From Epithemia pelagica (taxonomy: Eukaryota; Bacillariophyta; Bacillariophyceae; Surirellales; Surirellaceae), in NCBI GenBank assembly GCA_946965045.2, contig OX337228.1, positions 4,526,001 through 4,590,000 of the forward strand: 64,000 nucleotides of DNA. Reading direction: 5' to 3'. Positions 9,544 to 20,133 of this stretch are shown piece by piece. A program made the position numbers and the translations under genes. The notes beneath the pieces are model-generated. The model saw only the letters and a list, made by a program, of their open reading frames with translations. It was not told where the DNA came from and did no database searches. Numbering within the stretch: position 1 is the first letter of the stretch; each line of letters begins with the position of its first letter.

Positions 9544-12500
9544 ATGGATCCTCAATCACCCAAGACACCTACAACTCCTAAGGGAGAAGATAACCAAGAC
9601 AATGTCTCGAACACAGACCTATTCGACCACATCATATTTACTGTCTGCCAATTCTTTACCAAGGAAAGAGCCGACTACTTAATGAAGTGGATGAAATACC
9701 ATGGTTTTGAGAACATTACCCATGTTATCTCGTATATGCAAACTAATACCGAGGAATCCATGAACGAAGTGACCCAATACAAGGTCAACAAACAGACACA
9801 TGATCTACAAGGCCCCACAAGACAGCAGATCAAGCTCTTGGCTTATTGGGCCATATACAAGACCAATGAAATTCAAGACGAGCTATCCAATAGCGACTGG
9901 ATGAACCTAACGAGGAGAGAGTTCAACACTTGGAGGATCAATACAGATTTCTCTAAGGGACCACCTAGCCAAGTTCCAGTCTCGCCAATGAAGTCACCGT
10001 CATCTGCGAAATCTGTCAGCACAGTTACTGCCGCATCCCAATCTCAACAAGACCTTACGGCATTCAGAAAGGGAACTAAGCGCGACGCGGCTGCGTACGA
10101 GGTATTCAAGGATGAACGATACTACGATTCATTCTGGCGTGTATTCAAGACTACAGCTAAGGCCCAAGGCCTATCCAACGTTCTGAATTTCAAATACACA
10201 CCACCCCAAGATGATGAGTATGCCGAAGAACTTTTTCAAGAGCAACAAGTATTTCTTTACTCCGTTCTTGTCCGTATCATTCAAACTGACCAAGGTCGAG
10301 CCTATGTACGTGAACATGAACATGATGAAGATGCGCGTGCCGTATTGCAGAAGTTACATTCTTTGCATACCGAATCCGACCTAGCAAAACGAGAAGTCCT
10401 CCGTTTAACCAACTACATTTCCAATCTACGTCTTGACGACACATGGCGCGGAACAACACGTCAATTTCTTCTACACTTTCAAGAGCAGCTACGTTTGCTA
10501 GACAATCTAGTGACATTGTCTGATCGCATCCCTGATCATACCAGGATGACCTTCCTCATGCAAGCTGTAGAAAAGGTACCTGATCTCCGCCGAGTCAAGA
10601 TCTTGGATAATGTGGTGAACACCAAATCCGGTGCAAAATCCCTTTGCTATCAATCATACTTCCGTCTTCTTCTGGACGCAGCTTATGACCACGATCAAGC
10701 AACCCAGTCATCTGTTCATAGTCGCCGTCGACATGTCAAACAACATGAATCACTATATGGCCAAGATACAGATGCTGACATAACCTCACAAGATGATATG
10801 GAGTATCATGTCCACAACACCAAAGTGACATCTGAATCTCCATCCTCTTCGTCCAAGGTTAGTCTATCGCGTGACCTATGGTTCAAACTTTCTGAAGAAG
10901 ATCGCAAGTTGATCATTGAGTATAACAAGATGATTCAAGCACCTTCATCAACAACACCGAGGAAAGTGCAAACACATGCCCTCGACATTGATCCGGAACC
11001 TGATCCTGACCCCAACCAAGTTGCATCTGATGACGACTCACCTGGCGCAGTCCCTGAGCATCCAGACGATTCAGATCCGGTTACACAATTTATCAACCAA
11101 GCCATGACGACTGATATCAATCACCCGGCAACTGACCTGACTAGTGTTCTTTCTAACGCCAAGTCCAAGACGAGCAAGAAGGTTACTTTCAAAGCCAATA
11201 TGCATAAACAGGAAGGACACATACTGCACTATCTGTCTTCCAGGAAATCTACTCTCCCAGGAAACCAATTGGTTGACCGTGGTGCTAATGGAGGACTTGC
11301 TGGTTCTGACATGCGCATCCTTTCTAAGACTGGCCGCCATATCACTATTGTGGGTTTTGATAACCATGAACTTACTGGACTTCCTGTCGTCACATGTGCC
11401 GCAAAGTTTGAGACCAATGATGGACCTATTGTCGGCATCTTCAATGAATATGCTTATTATGGAAAGGGCTTATCTATCCATGCTCCTGGTCAATTCGAGC
11501 ATTTCGGACTTGCTGTTGATGAACGATCTGTTAAAGTTGATGGTAAACAACGCATCACTACACTTGATGGTCGTGCTATACCCCTTCACATCAAGGATGG
11601 GTTAGCCTACATCCACTCCTTGGGTATCCCCAGCGACAGTGACATGAATACCTTACCTCAGATCATCTTCACGTCACCCGACACATGGGATCCTGGTGTT
11701 CTGGACCATTCGTATTCTCCCACACCCTCTGACAACGATCCTGATTGGAAACACGTCAAGACTGATGGTAGTATGTCGAACCATCCATATGACAACTATG
11801 GGGAGTACACTGATCGTGTTGTTTGTAACCTCAATCTCCTTTTGGATCTCCCATACGATCATGGACCTGACGACGCACCCTTCTTTTCTATCTATGCTGA
11901 CGCAGAAGGTAATGATCCTACACTTCATGCCTCTGTCCACCGTCGTTACCAGGAAGCGTATGACTGGAAGAAGTTCCGTCCATTCTTTGGTTGGCAATCT
12001 GAAGATGTTAAGCACACTACACGTAATGGTAGCATTACTTTTGACCACGACACCCTCAAGAAATATTTCAAGGCTCGCAATCCGGTCCTTAATATACCTT
12101 GACGTCATGAACCCGTTGCTACTGACTCGGTTTTCTCCGACACCCCTGCTGTTGACCATGGCGGTAAAGTCGCACAAATCTTTGTTGGTTGAGATACTCT
12201 GGTTACTGATATCTATGGGATCAAGTCAACCAAACAGTTTGTCAATACCCTTCAGGACAACATCCGGTTTCGTGGTGCCATGGAGACTCTTATCAGTGAT
12301 GGTGGTTCATCTCTCATCTCTCAAAAGGTCAAAGACATTCTTCGCACTTTGCTTATTGGGGAGTATCGATCCAAACCTTATCATCAACACCAGAATAAGG
12401 CTGAAAACCGTTACCAGACCGTCAAACGTATGACCAACGCTCTCATGAATGCCACTGGTTGCCCTGCCAACGCCTGGCTTCTTTGCCTTGAGTATGTCTG

Positions 12501-12838
12501 TGACTTATTGAACCATACATCATCACCCACCCATTCCGGTCGCACTCCTCTTGAGGCTCTCTCCGGACGCCCACCCGACATACTCATCTCTTGTTCTTTC
12601 CTTTCTGGGATGAGGTTTACTACCGTGTCGACCCCGCTGAACCCAATTCTGGTTCATATCCCTCTTCTTCTGATGAGAAACTTGGCCACTGGGTTGGTTT
12701 TGCTCACAACGTTGGTGATTCTTTTACTTGGAAGATTCTCACCCAGGATAACCAGATAATCTACCGTTCTGCCGTTCGCCGTGTTGAATCCACTACACCT
12801 AACCTACGTGTGGATCGACCTTCAGGGGAGATCAGATT
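9544..12838 (+). pseudogene. Copia gag-protease-integrase polyprotein, broken
   Basis: Starts MDPQSPKTPTTPKGEDN and runs 852 codons to TGA at 12100-12102. The Gag part is about 1-500; protease box VDRGANGGLAGSDM lies near residue 577. After the stop the same frame continues, meets a second TGA near 12193, and from 12280 shows the integrase core (SDGGSSLISQK, then SKPYHQHQNKAENRYQTVKR). A further frame change near 12590 leads to WDEVYYRVDP and GHWVGFAHNVGD. Both stops sit where the related protein would have Arg (CGA to TGA). RT and RNase H are absent. The copy is dead. Confidence 0.85.
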
Positions 12839-13667
12839 TGGTATGTAATGAATGTAACTTCTTCAATACGGCACGCGCATCTTCATCATGTTCATGTTCA
12901 CGTACATAGGCTCGACCTTGGTCAGTCTGGATAATACGGACAAGAACAGAGTAAAGAAATACTTGTTGCTCTTGGAATAGTTCTTCAGCATACTCATCAT
13001 CTTTGGGAGGTGTGTACTTGAAATTCAGAACGTTGGATAGGCCTTGGGCTTTAGCTGTAGTCTTGAATACACGCCAGAATGAATCGTAGTATCGTTCATC
13101 CTTGAATACCTCATATGCAGTTGCGTCGCGCTTGGTTCCCTTTCTGAACGCCGTAAGGTCTTGTTGAGATTGGGATGCGGCAGTAACTGTGCTGACAGAT
13201 TTCGCAGATGACGGCGACTTCATTGGCAAGACTGGGACTTGGCTAGGTTGTCCATTGGAGAAATTTGTATTGATCCTCCAAATGTTGAACTCTCTCCTCG
13301 TTAGGGTCATCCAGTCGCTATTGGATAGCTCATCTTGAATTTCATTGGTCTTGTGTATGGCCCAATAGGCTAAGAGCTTGATCTGTTGTCTTGTAGGACC
13401 TTGCAGATCATGCGTCTTGTTGTTGACCTTGTACTGGGTTAGTTCGTTCATGGATTCCTCAGTATTGGTTTGCATGTACGAGATAACATGAGTAATGTTC
13501 TCAAAACCATGGTATTTCATCCACTTCATTAAATAGTCAGCTCTTTCTTTGGTAAAGTATTGACAGACAGTATATATGATGTGGTCGAATAAGTCTGTGT
13601 TCGAGACATTGTCTTGGTTATCTTCTCCCTTAGGAGTTGTAGGTGTCTTGGGTGGTTGAGGATCCAT
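12838..13667 (-). pseudogene. Copia Gag N-terminal fragment of the outer element
   Basis: Starts MDPQPPKTPTTPKGEDN and is nearly identical to the first 280 residues of the plus-strand copy (9544 onward). It is cut at the junction with the nested element, and the formal open frame continues a few codons into foreign sequence to 12822. It belongs to the outer minus-strand element; its continuation lies at 7952 and below, after a loss of about 158 codons. Confidence 0.85.
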
Positions 13668-14108
13668 GGTAGTACTTGATTGGTTTTATTTAATGTGTGG
13701 TGTGATAGGAACCCGGATGTACCACGTATATGCCACGTATAAAGTACCCGGATGTGTGTTGTGATGTCCAAAAGGTAACCCGGATGTGCGGAACTCGGTT
13801 TTGTCTCTGGTTTGGTGTGAAAACGACTTAAAGATACTTATTCTTGGTCTCTTCCAGACTCGTTGCGGTGATCGAGTTGAACCGGGGAATCAGGAACAGT
13901 GGTAGCTTGCTCGTCTTGCTCGTAGTCCTCAACAAAGTGGTTCACTGGTCAGGTGAGTATTGGGAAGGTAGTTGCACGGAGTCCTGGTGCAGCTTGAGGT
14001 CCTGGAATAGGAGAGGGTTGGTGACCCTAGCCTTAGCCAGGCTGGCCCTGTTGTTGGGTTGGGTAGCTTTGTCCTCTAACTCTTGTTTGTTGGGGTATCT
14101 CAATCTGT

Positions 14109-14184
14109 AGTGGGTGTTGATGGGTAAGTAAGGTTCCAAATGCAACAGTGGGTGTTGATGGGTAAGTAAGGTTCCAAATGCAAC
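14109..14184. repeat. 38-bp exact tandem duplication in copia leader
   Basis: AGTGGGTGTTGATGGGTAAG... occurs at 14109-14146 and again, base for base, at 14147-14184. It lies in the 537-bp leader (13668-14204) between gag and primer-binding site, in which no convincing ORF is seen. Confidence 0.85.
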
Positions 14185-14204
14185 TGCAGGGAAATAAGCA
14201 GTGA

Positions 14205-14215
14205 GACTGTTAATC
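14205..14215 (-). other. Primer-binding site matching tRNA-Asn anticodon arm
   Basis: On the minus strand GATTAACAGTC directly follows the 5' LTR, as at 8737-8747 in the other element. Conservation between two copies with otherwise diverged leaders supports its function. Confidence 0.7.
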
Positions 14216-14938
14216 TAGTAGAATTCTTTCAAACTCATGGGGGATAATGCTCGGTAGAGCAGACAATCAGGTAGGTCACCAACCGATAGTAGTATCTCCA
14301 CGGGTCAGAGATACAACCAAGTCGTAGTCTATCAAAAGGAAAGTCGGGACACAAAAGAGGATGTGATAAATGGTGATATTGTTAGATTGTGAGCTTTAGG
14401 ACTACGGTGTGTGTTTTGATGTGCAGGTCTGGCCAGGGTGCATGACTGATATATTCATGGCGCTGACAGGACTGGTCTGGTTGGAGTAGACATGGATATT
14501 GTGTATTGGAAGTATATGCACTTGTATATCATATACTAATGCCAACATCTCTTGCTTTGTTGTGATATAGGTAGTTTTCTTGGCGCGTTGCCGTTTGCAT
14601 TCTTCGATTTGTGGGAATAGAGATATGGTCTCGCGTGATCGTGATTCGTGCTTCGGTTACTTAGGCCGTTGGGCTAAGTCGTGGAGGTGCGTACTCGAAT
14701 ATTGATTGCGCGCGCTTGAGAATATTGGGCGCGCACGTGTTGGGCCATAATTAATATCCGATCGGTCGCTCATAACAAGTGCATTGCGAGCATGCCTTGG
14801 CCGAATTTAAAGGTCTGCGAGCATGCCGTCATTCTTTTCTCACTTTGACAAAAATGTCATCGGATGCCATAAAATACTAGCATCAGTCGATGAGTTGTAG
14901 ATTCCACCACCACCTAGTTGTTGGTGAGAATTCTGCCA
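14216..14938 (-). repeat. 5' LTR of minus-strand copia element
   Basis: Pairs with 4500-5222 without gaps, with ten substitutions by eye. It is followed immediately by the CCAGT duplication at 14939-14943. Confidence 0.9.
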
Positions 14939-14943
14939 CCAGT

Positions 14944-15470
14944 AACAAAAAAGCCATGTGGTCACTTTTGAGCACGTTCCATCATGTAATACACTTGTGT
15001 ACAATCTCTACATTCCCCAAAGTATCGAATAACAAGACAAGATCCCGACATACCCACATAATAAAATAACGTGATCCTTGGTCACGTAAGGTAATAGTGT
15101 CTCAGTAGATTTCGACGGTGCCACAAGCTCTGGAGAGGCATCCATGATGGCATGTGGCTGATGCATATTGCCTTTTTCAATGACGTCAACAGGTATTTAC
15201 GAGAGAATTGGACCTACTCTTCATTTTTGAGACGGCAGAGGACGAGGTGGAGCAGTATCCTCGTCGTTCCATAGAATGGATGAGACGATTGGGATATCGA
15301 TGGGTACAACTACGATACCAAAATAGAAGACAGGTCTCTCTAAAAGAATAGTAATACGTATCCGACCCCAGACAGTGTCACCAATTGCATTCAAGACACA
15401 ATATATGTTTGTATATCACCAGTAAAATCCGTGCAACTAGGTTTCAACCTATATTGACTGATCTGGTAAC
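14944..15470. other. Spacer, no gene
   Basis: No frame longer than a few dozen codons and no recognised RNA. A TGACGTCA octamer at about 15180 could bind bZIP factors, but similar octamers also occur inside transposon and coding DNA here, so nothing is claimed. Confidence 0.5.
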
Positions 15471-15521
15471 TTAGGCATTGTCATCCTCACCATCAGCATC
15501 TTTGGTTGCCTCTTTGGGCCC

Positions 15522-15572
<51 letters not shown>

Positions 15573-16306
15573 CGGTTCGTCACGGGACTCCTGGGCGCCC
15601 ATTCGTTCCTTTCCATGAGCACAGGTCATGAGGCCAGCGACAAACCACAAAACCGCGGCGGCAATGGAGCATCGACCTCCTGTATCCAACGAGCAACCCA
15701 ATTCCCGGTCACCATCGCTGTCACAAAACTTTTCCGATCGCTTCAGCCAAAACTTGAATCCTGATCAAAATCATGCAAGAGGAGACAAATGTACAATTTT
15801 GAGCAACCATGACTTCAAAATCATCTCCCTTTCAGTGGTTGCGGAAAACTAAACGTACCTTCGAACATGCATGTGATGAAGCAAAACAGTCCAGTCAAGA
15901 GGAAAATCTTGGGAGGGAAGGGGATGCATGACGCGAAGAGATAGATTAACCAGATCAAAAACCCAACGATATTTGCCGTAAATCCCAGTCCACGGGCAAC
16001 ATCAAAGTCGTCATCCAGGTTACCCATGACAGAGCCGGAATATTCCCGACGAGAGCCGCCGACATCTTCAAAGCACCAAAAGCCAATGGCTCTGACTCCA
16101 ACGTTTTGCGCACGGGGAACCCGAAAGAAGTTGTCGTCGTCCAGTTTAAGAAAGTTACACAAGGACGTGGACACGAGGGAGAGACAAAAGGCGGCACTCA
16201 CGAAAAGGGAGGGGCCAAAGCACAAGATCCCGTTGGCTCTGAACGAATTTCCAGACGGGCACAAGAGCAATGAATGAGTAATCACTTTCGACGTGCAACG
16301 ATGCAA
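15471..16306 (-). CDS. Four-span membrane protein with Glu-Pro tail
   Basis: Two exons on the minus strand: up to 16306-15859 and 15760-15471, with a 98-bp intron (15858-15761; GTACGTTT...GATCAG, phase 1). Hydrophobic spans: FGPSLFVSAAFCLSLVSTSL, then ANIVGFLIWLIYLFASCIPF and IFLLTGLFCFITCMF, and in exon 2 CSIAAAVLWFVAGLMTCAHG. A Cys-containing loop (RSEKFCDSDGDRELGCSLD) lies between spans three and four. The C-terminus is a run of about nine Glu-Pro pairs followed by an acidic tail. The layout is tetraspanin/MARVEL-like but no family signature was found. The 5' end is unresolved: no in-frame ATG precedes the first span, so a further upstream exon is likely and 16306 is only the limit of the open frame. 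Confidence 0.65.
15522..15577. repeat. Hexamer microsatellite (GGTTCT)n
   Basis: About nine imperfect tandem copies, coding for the Glu-Pro repeat at the C-terminus of the four-span membrane protein on the minus strand. In-frame length change is the expected mode of variation. Confidence 0.9.
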
Positions 16307-16424
16307 CCATGGTCGTCATGTCTCAGACTTACAGACTCGGCATAGTGGAGACGCTTTCAAAAGAAGGTGTTATCTCAATCAATGAACCGCTTCGTTCGAC
16401 CGTCAATCTATCTCTTCGGACTTA

Positions 16425-17135
16425 GGGGGTATATTATCGGGCGCGCGGAGCATGTGCGGAGCATGATATGGGCGGAGAAAGGCCAAACCAACCCGGATAT
16501 AAAGCTTTCCTCCGCAAAATTTACATGCGGAGGAAGAGTGCGGGTGGAGCATGGTTGGAAGCAAAATCACGCGCCCACACACCACACACTCAATGCGTCG
16601 AACAGTCGAAGTCTTCCGATGATGGATTTGTCATGGACAAAAGCGATGACAGAGTCTATCTAGGCACTAGTATTGTAGACAAGTACATATAGTCGGCCAA
16701 CTGTTGCTGCCTTGCTCTTTAGGAGTCTTTTCCATCCTCATGGTGGAGGTTGTGTTTCCATAGAGCATGGAAATTGACGTGTCTTTCCCACATGAGCTCG
16801 TAGGGCCAACAGAACAACAGGTGAAATATCCAATGGATACTCTAAATGATAAGTAGTCTAAAAAGGGAATGATTATTGTGTCCGGAAACCACCCCTTTGC
16901 TTGCCAGCGTCTTCCCAAAGTTGCTCTTCTCCTTCCTTTTCGATTCCATACTTAAGGCGACCCATACGCGTTTCCGTGACGGTCGAGGATTTTGAGCGCG
17001 CGCGCCGCGCATGCTCCGCATCTCTGCATCCGCCCACCGATAATATAGACGCGCGGAGGATGCATCGTGGAGCATGCATTGCTCCCCCCATTTCCATGCT
17101 CCGCCCATGCTCCGCGCGCCCGATAACATACCCCC
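16425..17135. mobile_element. PIF/Harbinger-like MITE, 711 bp
   Basis: The left end GGGGGTATATTATCGGGCGC (16425 on) is mirrored by the right end ...GCGCCCGATAACATACCCCC (to 17135). The inverted termini extend about 45 bp with few mismatches through GCGCGGAGCATG. TTA at 16422-16424 is repeated at 17136-17138, the 3-bp duplication typical of PIF/Harbinger transposition. Subterminal zones hold many copies of GGAGCATG/CATGCTCC in both orientations, which could be transposase binding sites. The interior encodes nothing recognisable, so this is a non-autonomous element needing a transposase from elsewhere. Confidence 0.85.
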
Positions 17136-17138
17136 TTA

Positions 17139-17679
17139 GGAGGTCTTTCGGGCTTGGGCTGCGGTAACTGTGGACGAATGAGTAGACATAACAAATTTTG
17201 GGGCTTGGGGTCATGGGGGAATTCTCAGCGGGGTATCTTATTTCTTGCTCGTTTCACCTTGATGCATTGTATAATTTTGAAGAACACTACTCTCAACGGA
17301 TATGTGTAGCCGCTTAGGAGTTCTAAATGAGATTGATCACCCCCCCCTAGCGGGGGTGATTTTGAGGTTGTGGCTAGACGAAATTAAACCCTCTTCGCAA
17401 CACCCGCTAGGGGCTGGATGTTTGATTTCCAATGTCCCCTGTCCCCTTGTAAAACAATGGAGAATGGAGTGTTGTAGGAGAAACCGCAATGCCACCGTTA
17501 CATTTGGAGGTCGGCGGACGAAGATTCTGGACAACAGCGAAGATGTGTAAACCCTTCAGATGACAACTTTGCAATTGCTCGCCCGTGCCACTGATGTACT
17601 GGTGACATTGTAGATGGCGGTAAAAGAGTCGATCTGCAATGTGTAGCTCTCTTTGGTAGAAGGAGTAATAAAAAGCCTA
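17139..17679. other. Spacer with GC-rich hairpin
   Basis: No convincing gene. ATCACCCCC (17336-17344) and GGGGGTGAT (17352-17360) form a perfect 9-bp stem with a 7-base loop. A partial echo, CCGCTAGGGG, lies near 17405. The right end carries the T-run that ends the tRNA transcript. Confidence 0.5.
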
Positions 17680-17752
17680 GCCTCCACCGAGGTTCGAACT
17701 CGGGACCTCGACATTACGAATGTCGCGCTCTAACCAACTGAGCTATAGAGGC
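17680..17752 (-). tRNA. tRNA-Thr (anticodon CGU)
   Basis: The 73-nt minus-strand sequence folds as a full cloverleaf: acceptor GCCTCTA/TGGAGGC (one U-G pair), D-arm GCTC/GAGC with AGTTGGTTA, anticodon stem CGACA/TGTCG with loop TTCGTAA (anticodon CGT), variable AGGTC, T-arm CCGAG/CTCGG with TTCGAAC. It reads ACG codons. There is no intron and CCA is not encoded. Five T residues follow (17674-17670), a standard RNA polymerase III terminator. Box A and box B positions agree with the D- and T-arms. Confidence 0.96.
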
Positions 17753-18171
17753 ATAGCAGCTGGGTAAAATCATATTCTTGAATACCTCTATTTCTAGTAC
17801 CATCAGCCTGGGCACATGTGTATCCGTTTTTGTGCGAGTACCGTGTACCATGTTTCATAGACCGTTCCTAATCTTGTACCTTGCAGTGTGGTGCACAGAA
17901 AGCAAGCCTGCACGGCTTTTTCTCAAGTCGTTGATCGGGTGAGTTTGTTCGTGGTTACGGTTACCGGACTCAATTTTCACAGCGTGATTCGTTATCGATG
18001 ACATGAATCCTCGACCAATAACATTGCTGAAACTTTCGTTCTCAAGAATGTGTTCCACTTTCATAGCTCCATCATAAGGAGGTTACGGTTACGTCCTCGA
18101 CTTTCGCCTTAGCCAAGAGTCTGGTACTGGGTCACTCTAGATCACCATCATCGAGGCCAAGATCACGCAAT
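17753..18171. other. Spacer, no gene
   Basis: No supported coding frame. It separates the tRNA from the start of the Sec6-like gene and must contain that gene's promoter. Confidence 0.5.
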
Positions 18172-19682
18172 ATGAATAAATCAGTGCTGGATAAGGATGA
18201 AGAGGACGACACGCTGCTGATTGAAGACAGTGACCAGTTCGGTTCACGTTTCAAAGCGGAAACTACCGAGCTGATAAGAAATGTCTATAGGTACGTGAAA
18301 TGTTAATGGGAGAGAGCTGCGATTTCTTTGGCTAACTTTTGGATCTTCACTCTCTCCGTCGTCTTGAAAGCATGGTTCGAGAAGTTTATCGCTCTCCACA
18401 ATCTGGTTGCCTATCATCGTCGATTACAGAAGATTTGATCTCACTTCTCCACATTCAGAACGAGATTCTCATCGAGTATGCGTTACAGCTTCCAAAGTCA
18501 CATGGGACCGATTTGATTGTTGACGTCTATCGGGTAATATTCTACGAAGTCAGGACAACTCAGAACAACATGTTGCCCCTTTTTGTTCATTCCATGGATG
18601 GCTGCTGCGCAGCAGCGAATGACTTTTTTCGAATGTCAAACAAACTTGAGACTTTTTGTGACTCTTTAGTTCTGGAACACAATCTTCCTCGAGAAGTTCG
18701 TGAAGATGGCATGGACTTAGTGGCGAAAATGAGCCAAACGGCAGTTTATGCTGCAGAGCGTGTACAAGTCTTTTATATCCGGGAAATCAATCAAACTGCA
18801 ATTCCCCTCAATTTCTTCAGTCCAGCATGGGAAGAAGACTGGACACACAATGAGGTCATGCTAGATATGTTGAATCACATGGATCGATTCTTGCCACATG
18901 TCCAAACAAACCTCGGAGATGGAACGTTGTATGACAAAGTACTGCTTAGTTCTTGTAAAGCAATCGTTTGTTTCTACATTCGATGCCTTGTGGAAAAAGC
19001 GGACGCTGTTTGTCGCCGGAAGACAGGCGGAGCACGACGGCGAGGCAGAGCAGCAAAACCATTTTCCAATCCCAACCGCGCTTTGATGCGCATGCAAGAC
19101 GACATCAATCTGCTCCGAAAATATTTTTCAGAACATGCTGGAGGAAACGTAGCTCTTGCTCGTGTGATGGCTAATGAAATGAGAATGCTGGAAGTAATCT
19201 ACGAGTGCCTTGCCGCCGAGGACGCGGATTCGCTTGAAAATATGGTGGTCGTTTTGCACAAACGAACAGGTGCCGATGTGCTGGTGACGCGATATTTTGT
19301 TGCCGATTTGTGGGCTCTGGTCGCCGAAGAGGGACAAACAAAGAGAAATGAAGTTGTCAAAGTAGTGATCCAATCGGTTCAACCCGATTTGGAGATGGTG
19401 TCAGCTGGTATGAAAGAGGAAGGGCGTCATCTTGTCCTCTCATCAGCCAAAGCTTCGGACTTGTCCTTTCTGAGAATCGATGAGATGTTGCGGTCAATAT
19501 ATGAAGATCGAATCACCCAAGGGATTCTCCCGTTGTGTTGGGCGTGTCTACCTAAAACGGAGAATTCAGAAGGAAGTAAAAAAGTTGTTTCTCAATCGAT
19601 TCGGAAGTTTTCAAGAAAAGTCATTGAACTTCCTCTAAAGCATGTAAAGAAGAAGCCAGGCAACAATGTACTCGTGACATGA
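18172..19682 (+). CDS. Sec6-like exocyst subunit
   Basis: Two exons: 18172-18290 and 18371-19682. The intron (80 bp) begins GTACGTG and ends in a pyrimidine-rich tract plus GAAAG, phase 2, giving 476 residues. Exon 1 is acidic (MNKSVLDKDEEDDTLLIED). The rest is all-helical, and the region around DWTHNEVMLDMLNHMDRFLP to LLRKYFSEHAGGNVALARVM resembles the C-terminal rod of Sec6/EXOC3, which tethers secretory vesicles at the plasma membrane. It is shorter than usual Sec6 (about 750), so it may be a truncated or divergent family member. The tail is Lys-rich (KVIELPLKHVKKKPG). The gene model is solid; the family call is moderate and rests on pattern alone. Confidence 0.6.
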
Positions 19683-20133
19683 GAGTTTGGTTGGAGTAAA
19701 CATGTGGTCCGCTTGATGCAAATTGTCACTCTCATGCAATTATGCCAAAAAGTGTGATCCTGACTCCAGCGAATTACATACGAGATGATAGTAATGCGAC
19801 GATAAGGGAAACATGATGTCCAATGTTCTACCTAGTTGATTGAACCTGGTGTAAGCGTATATCTTTTGTTCCTACAATTGTCCCTTTTGCACATAGAAGT
19901 GACGAAGAGTAAAAATAAATCTCACTTCCTCGCGGGTTCTTCTACGTGGGAAGCTGAATGTTTCAGTTGGGATGTTGAACATGTCGATGTCTAATCAATG
20001 CTCGTTCTCCACACAAAGCTTTGGGTATTGTTGAGAACCCAGACTGTCCTACGAAGAAAGGATTTTGTCTTTTATCGAACCTCATCTTTTATTTACCAGG
20101 TTTGAAAAAGCTAACAATTCTAACGTATCTAAA
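19683..20133. other. Spacer between convergent genes
   Basis: Both flanking genes end here, so it holds two 3' regions. No gene or structured element was seen. Confidence 0.5.

Larger units (their letters stand above)
7953..12838 (+). mobile_element. Nested plus-strand copia element, 3' half deleted
   Basis: Begins with a complete LTR (TGTTAGAATTC...GAATTGTAACA), followed by a primer-binding site, a leader with a 238-codon ORF, and gag-protease-integrase. It ends abruptly around 12830-12840, where minus-strand gag of the host element resumes. RT, RNase H and the 3' LTR are missing. The host element also lacks about 480 bp of gag (codons about 280-437). The simplest history is insertion of the plus element into host gag, then one deletion removing its 3' half together with adjacent host gag. 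Both sides read a similar GATCAGATTTGGTATG at the junction, so microhomology may have been used. The exact breakpoint is uncertain by a few bases. Confidence 0.85.
4500..14938 (-). mobile_element. Ty1/copia LTR retrotransposon, minus strand, interrupted
   Basis: A 10,439-bp insertion bounded by CCAGT duplications and carrying direct 723-bp LTRs at both ends. On the minus strand the order is 5' LTR (14938-14216), primer-binding site (14215-14205), leader, gag start (13667 downward), an interruption by a second element (12838-7953), gag C-terminus and protease (7952 downward), integrase and RT remnants (7094-5130), a polypurine tract and the 3' LTR (5222-4500). The LTRs differ at ten positions by eye (about 98.6% identical), so insertion is fairly recent. 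Coding capacity is broken: gag is interrupted, an 11-bp duplication shifts the frame at 7125-7146, and the RT lacks its catalytic box. Similarity to diatom CoDi elements is from memory of that group. Confidence 0.9.

Noticed and set aside
15141-15200. TGACGTCA as a regulatory site
   Set aside because: Similar octamers occur also in transposon and coding DNA in this window, so position alone gives no support.
17302-17550. 82-codon frame in the spacer before the tRNA
   Set aside because: It overlaps the GC-rich hairpin, is compositionally random and has no splice partner.
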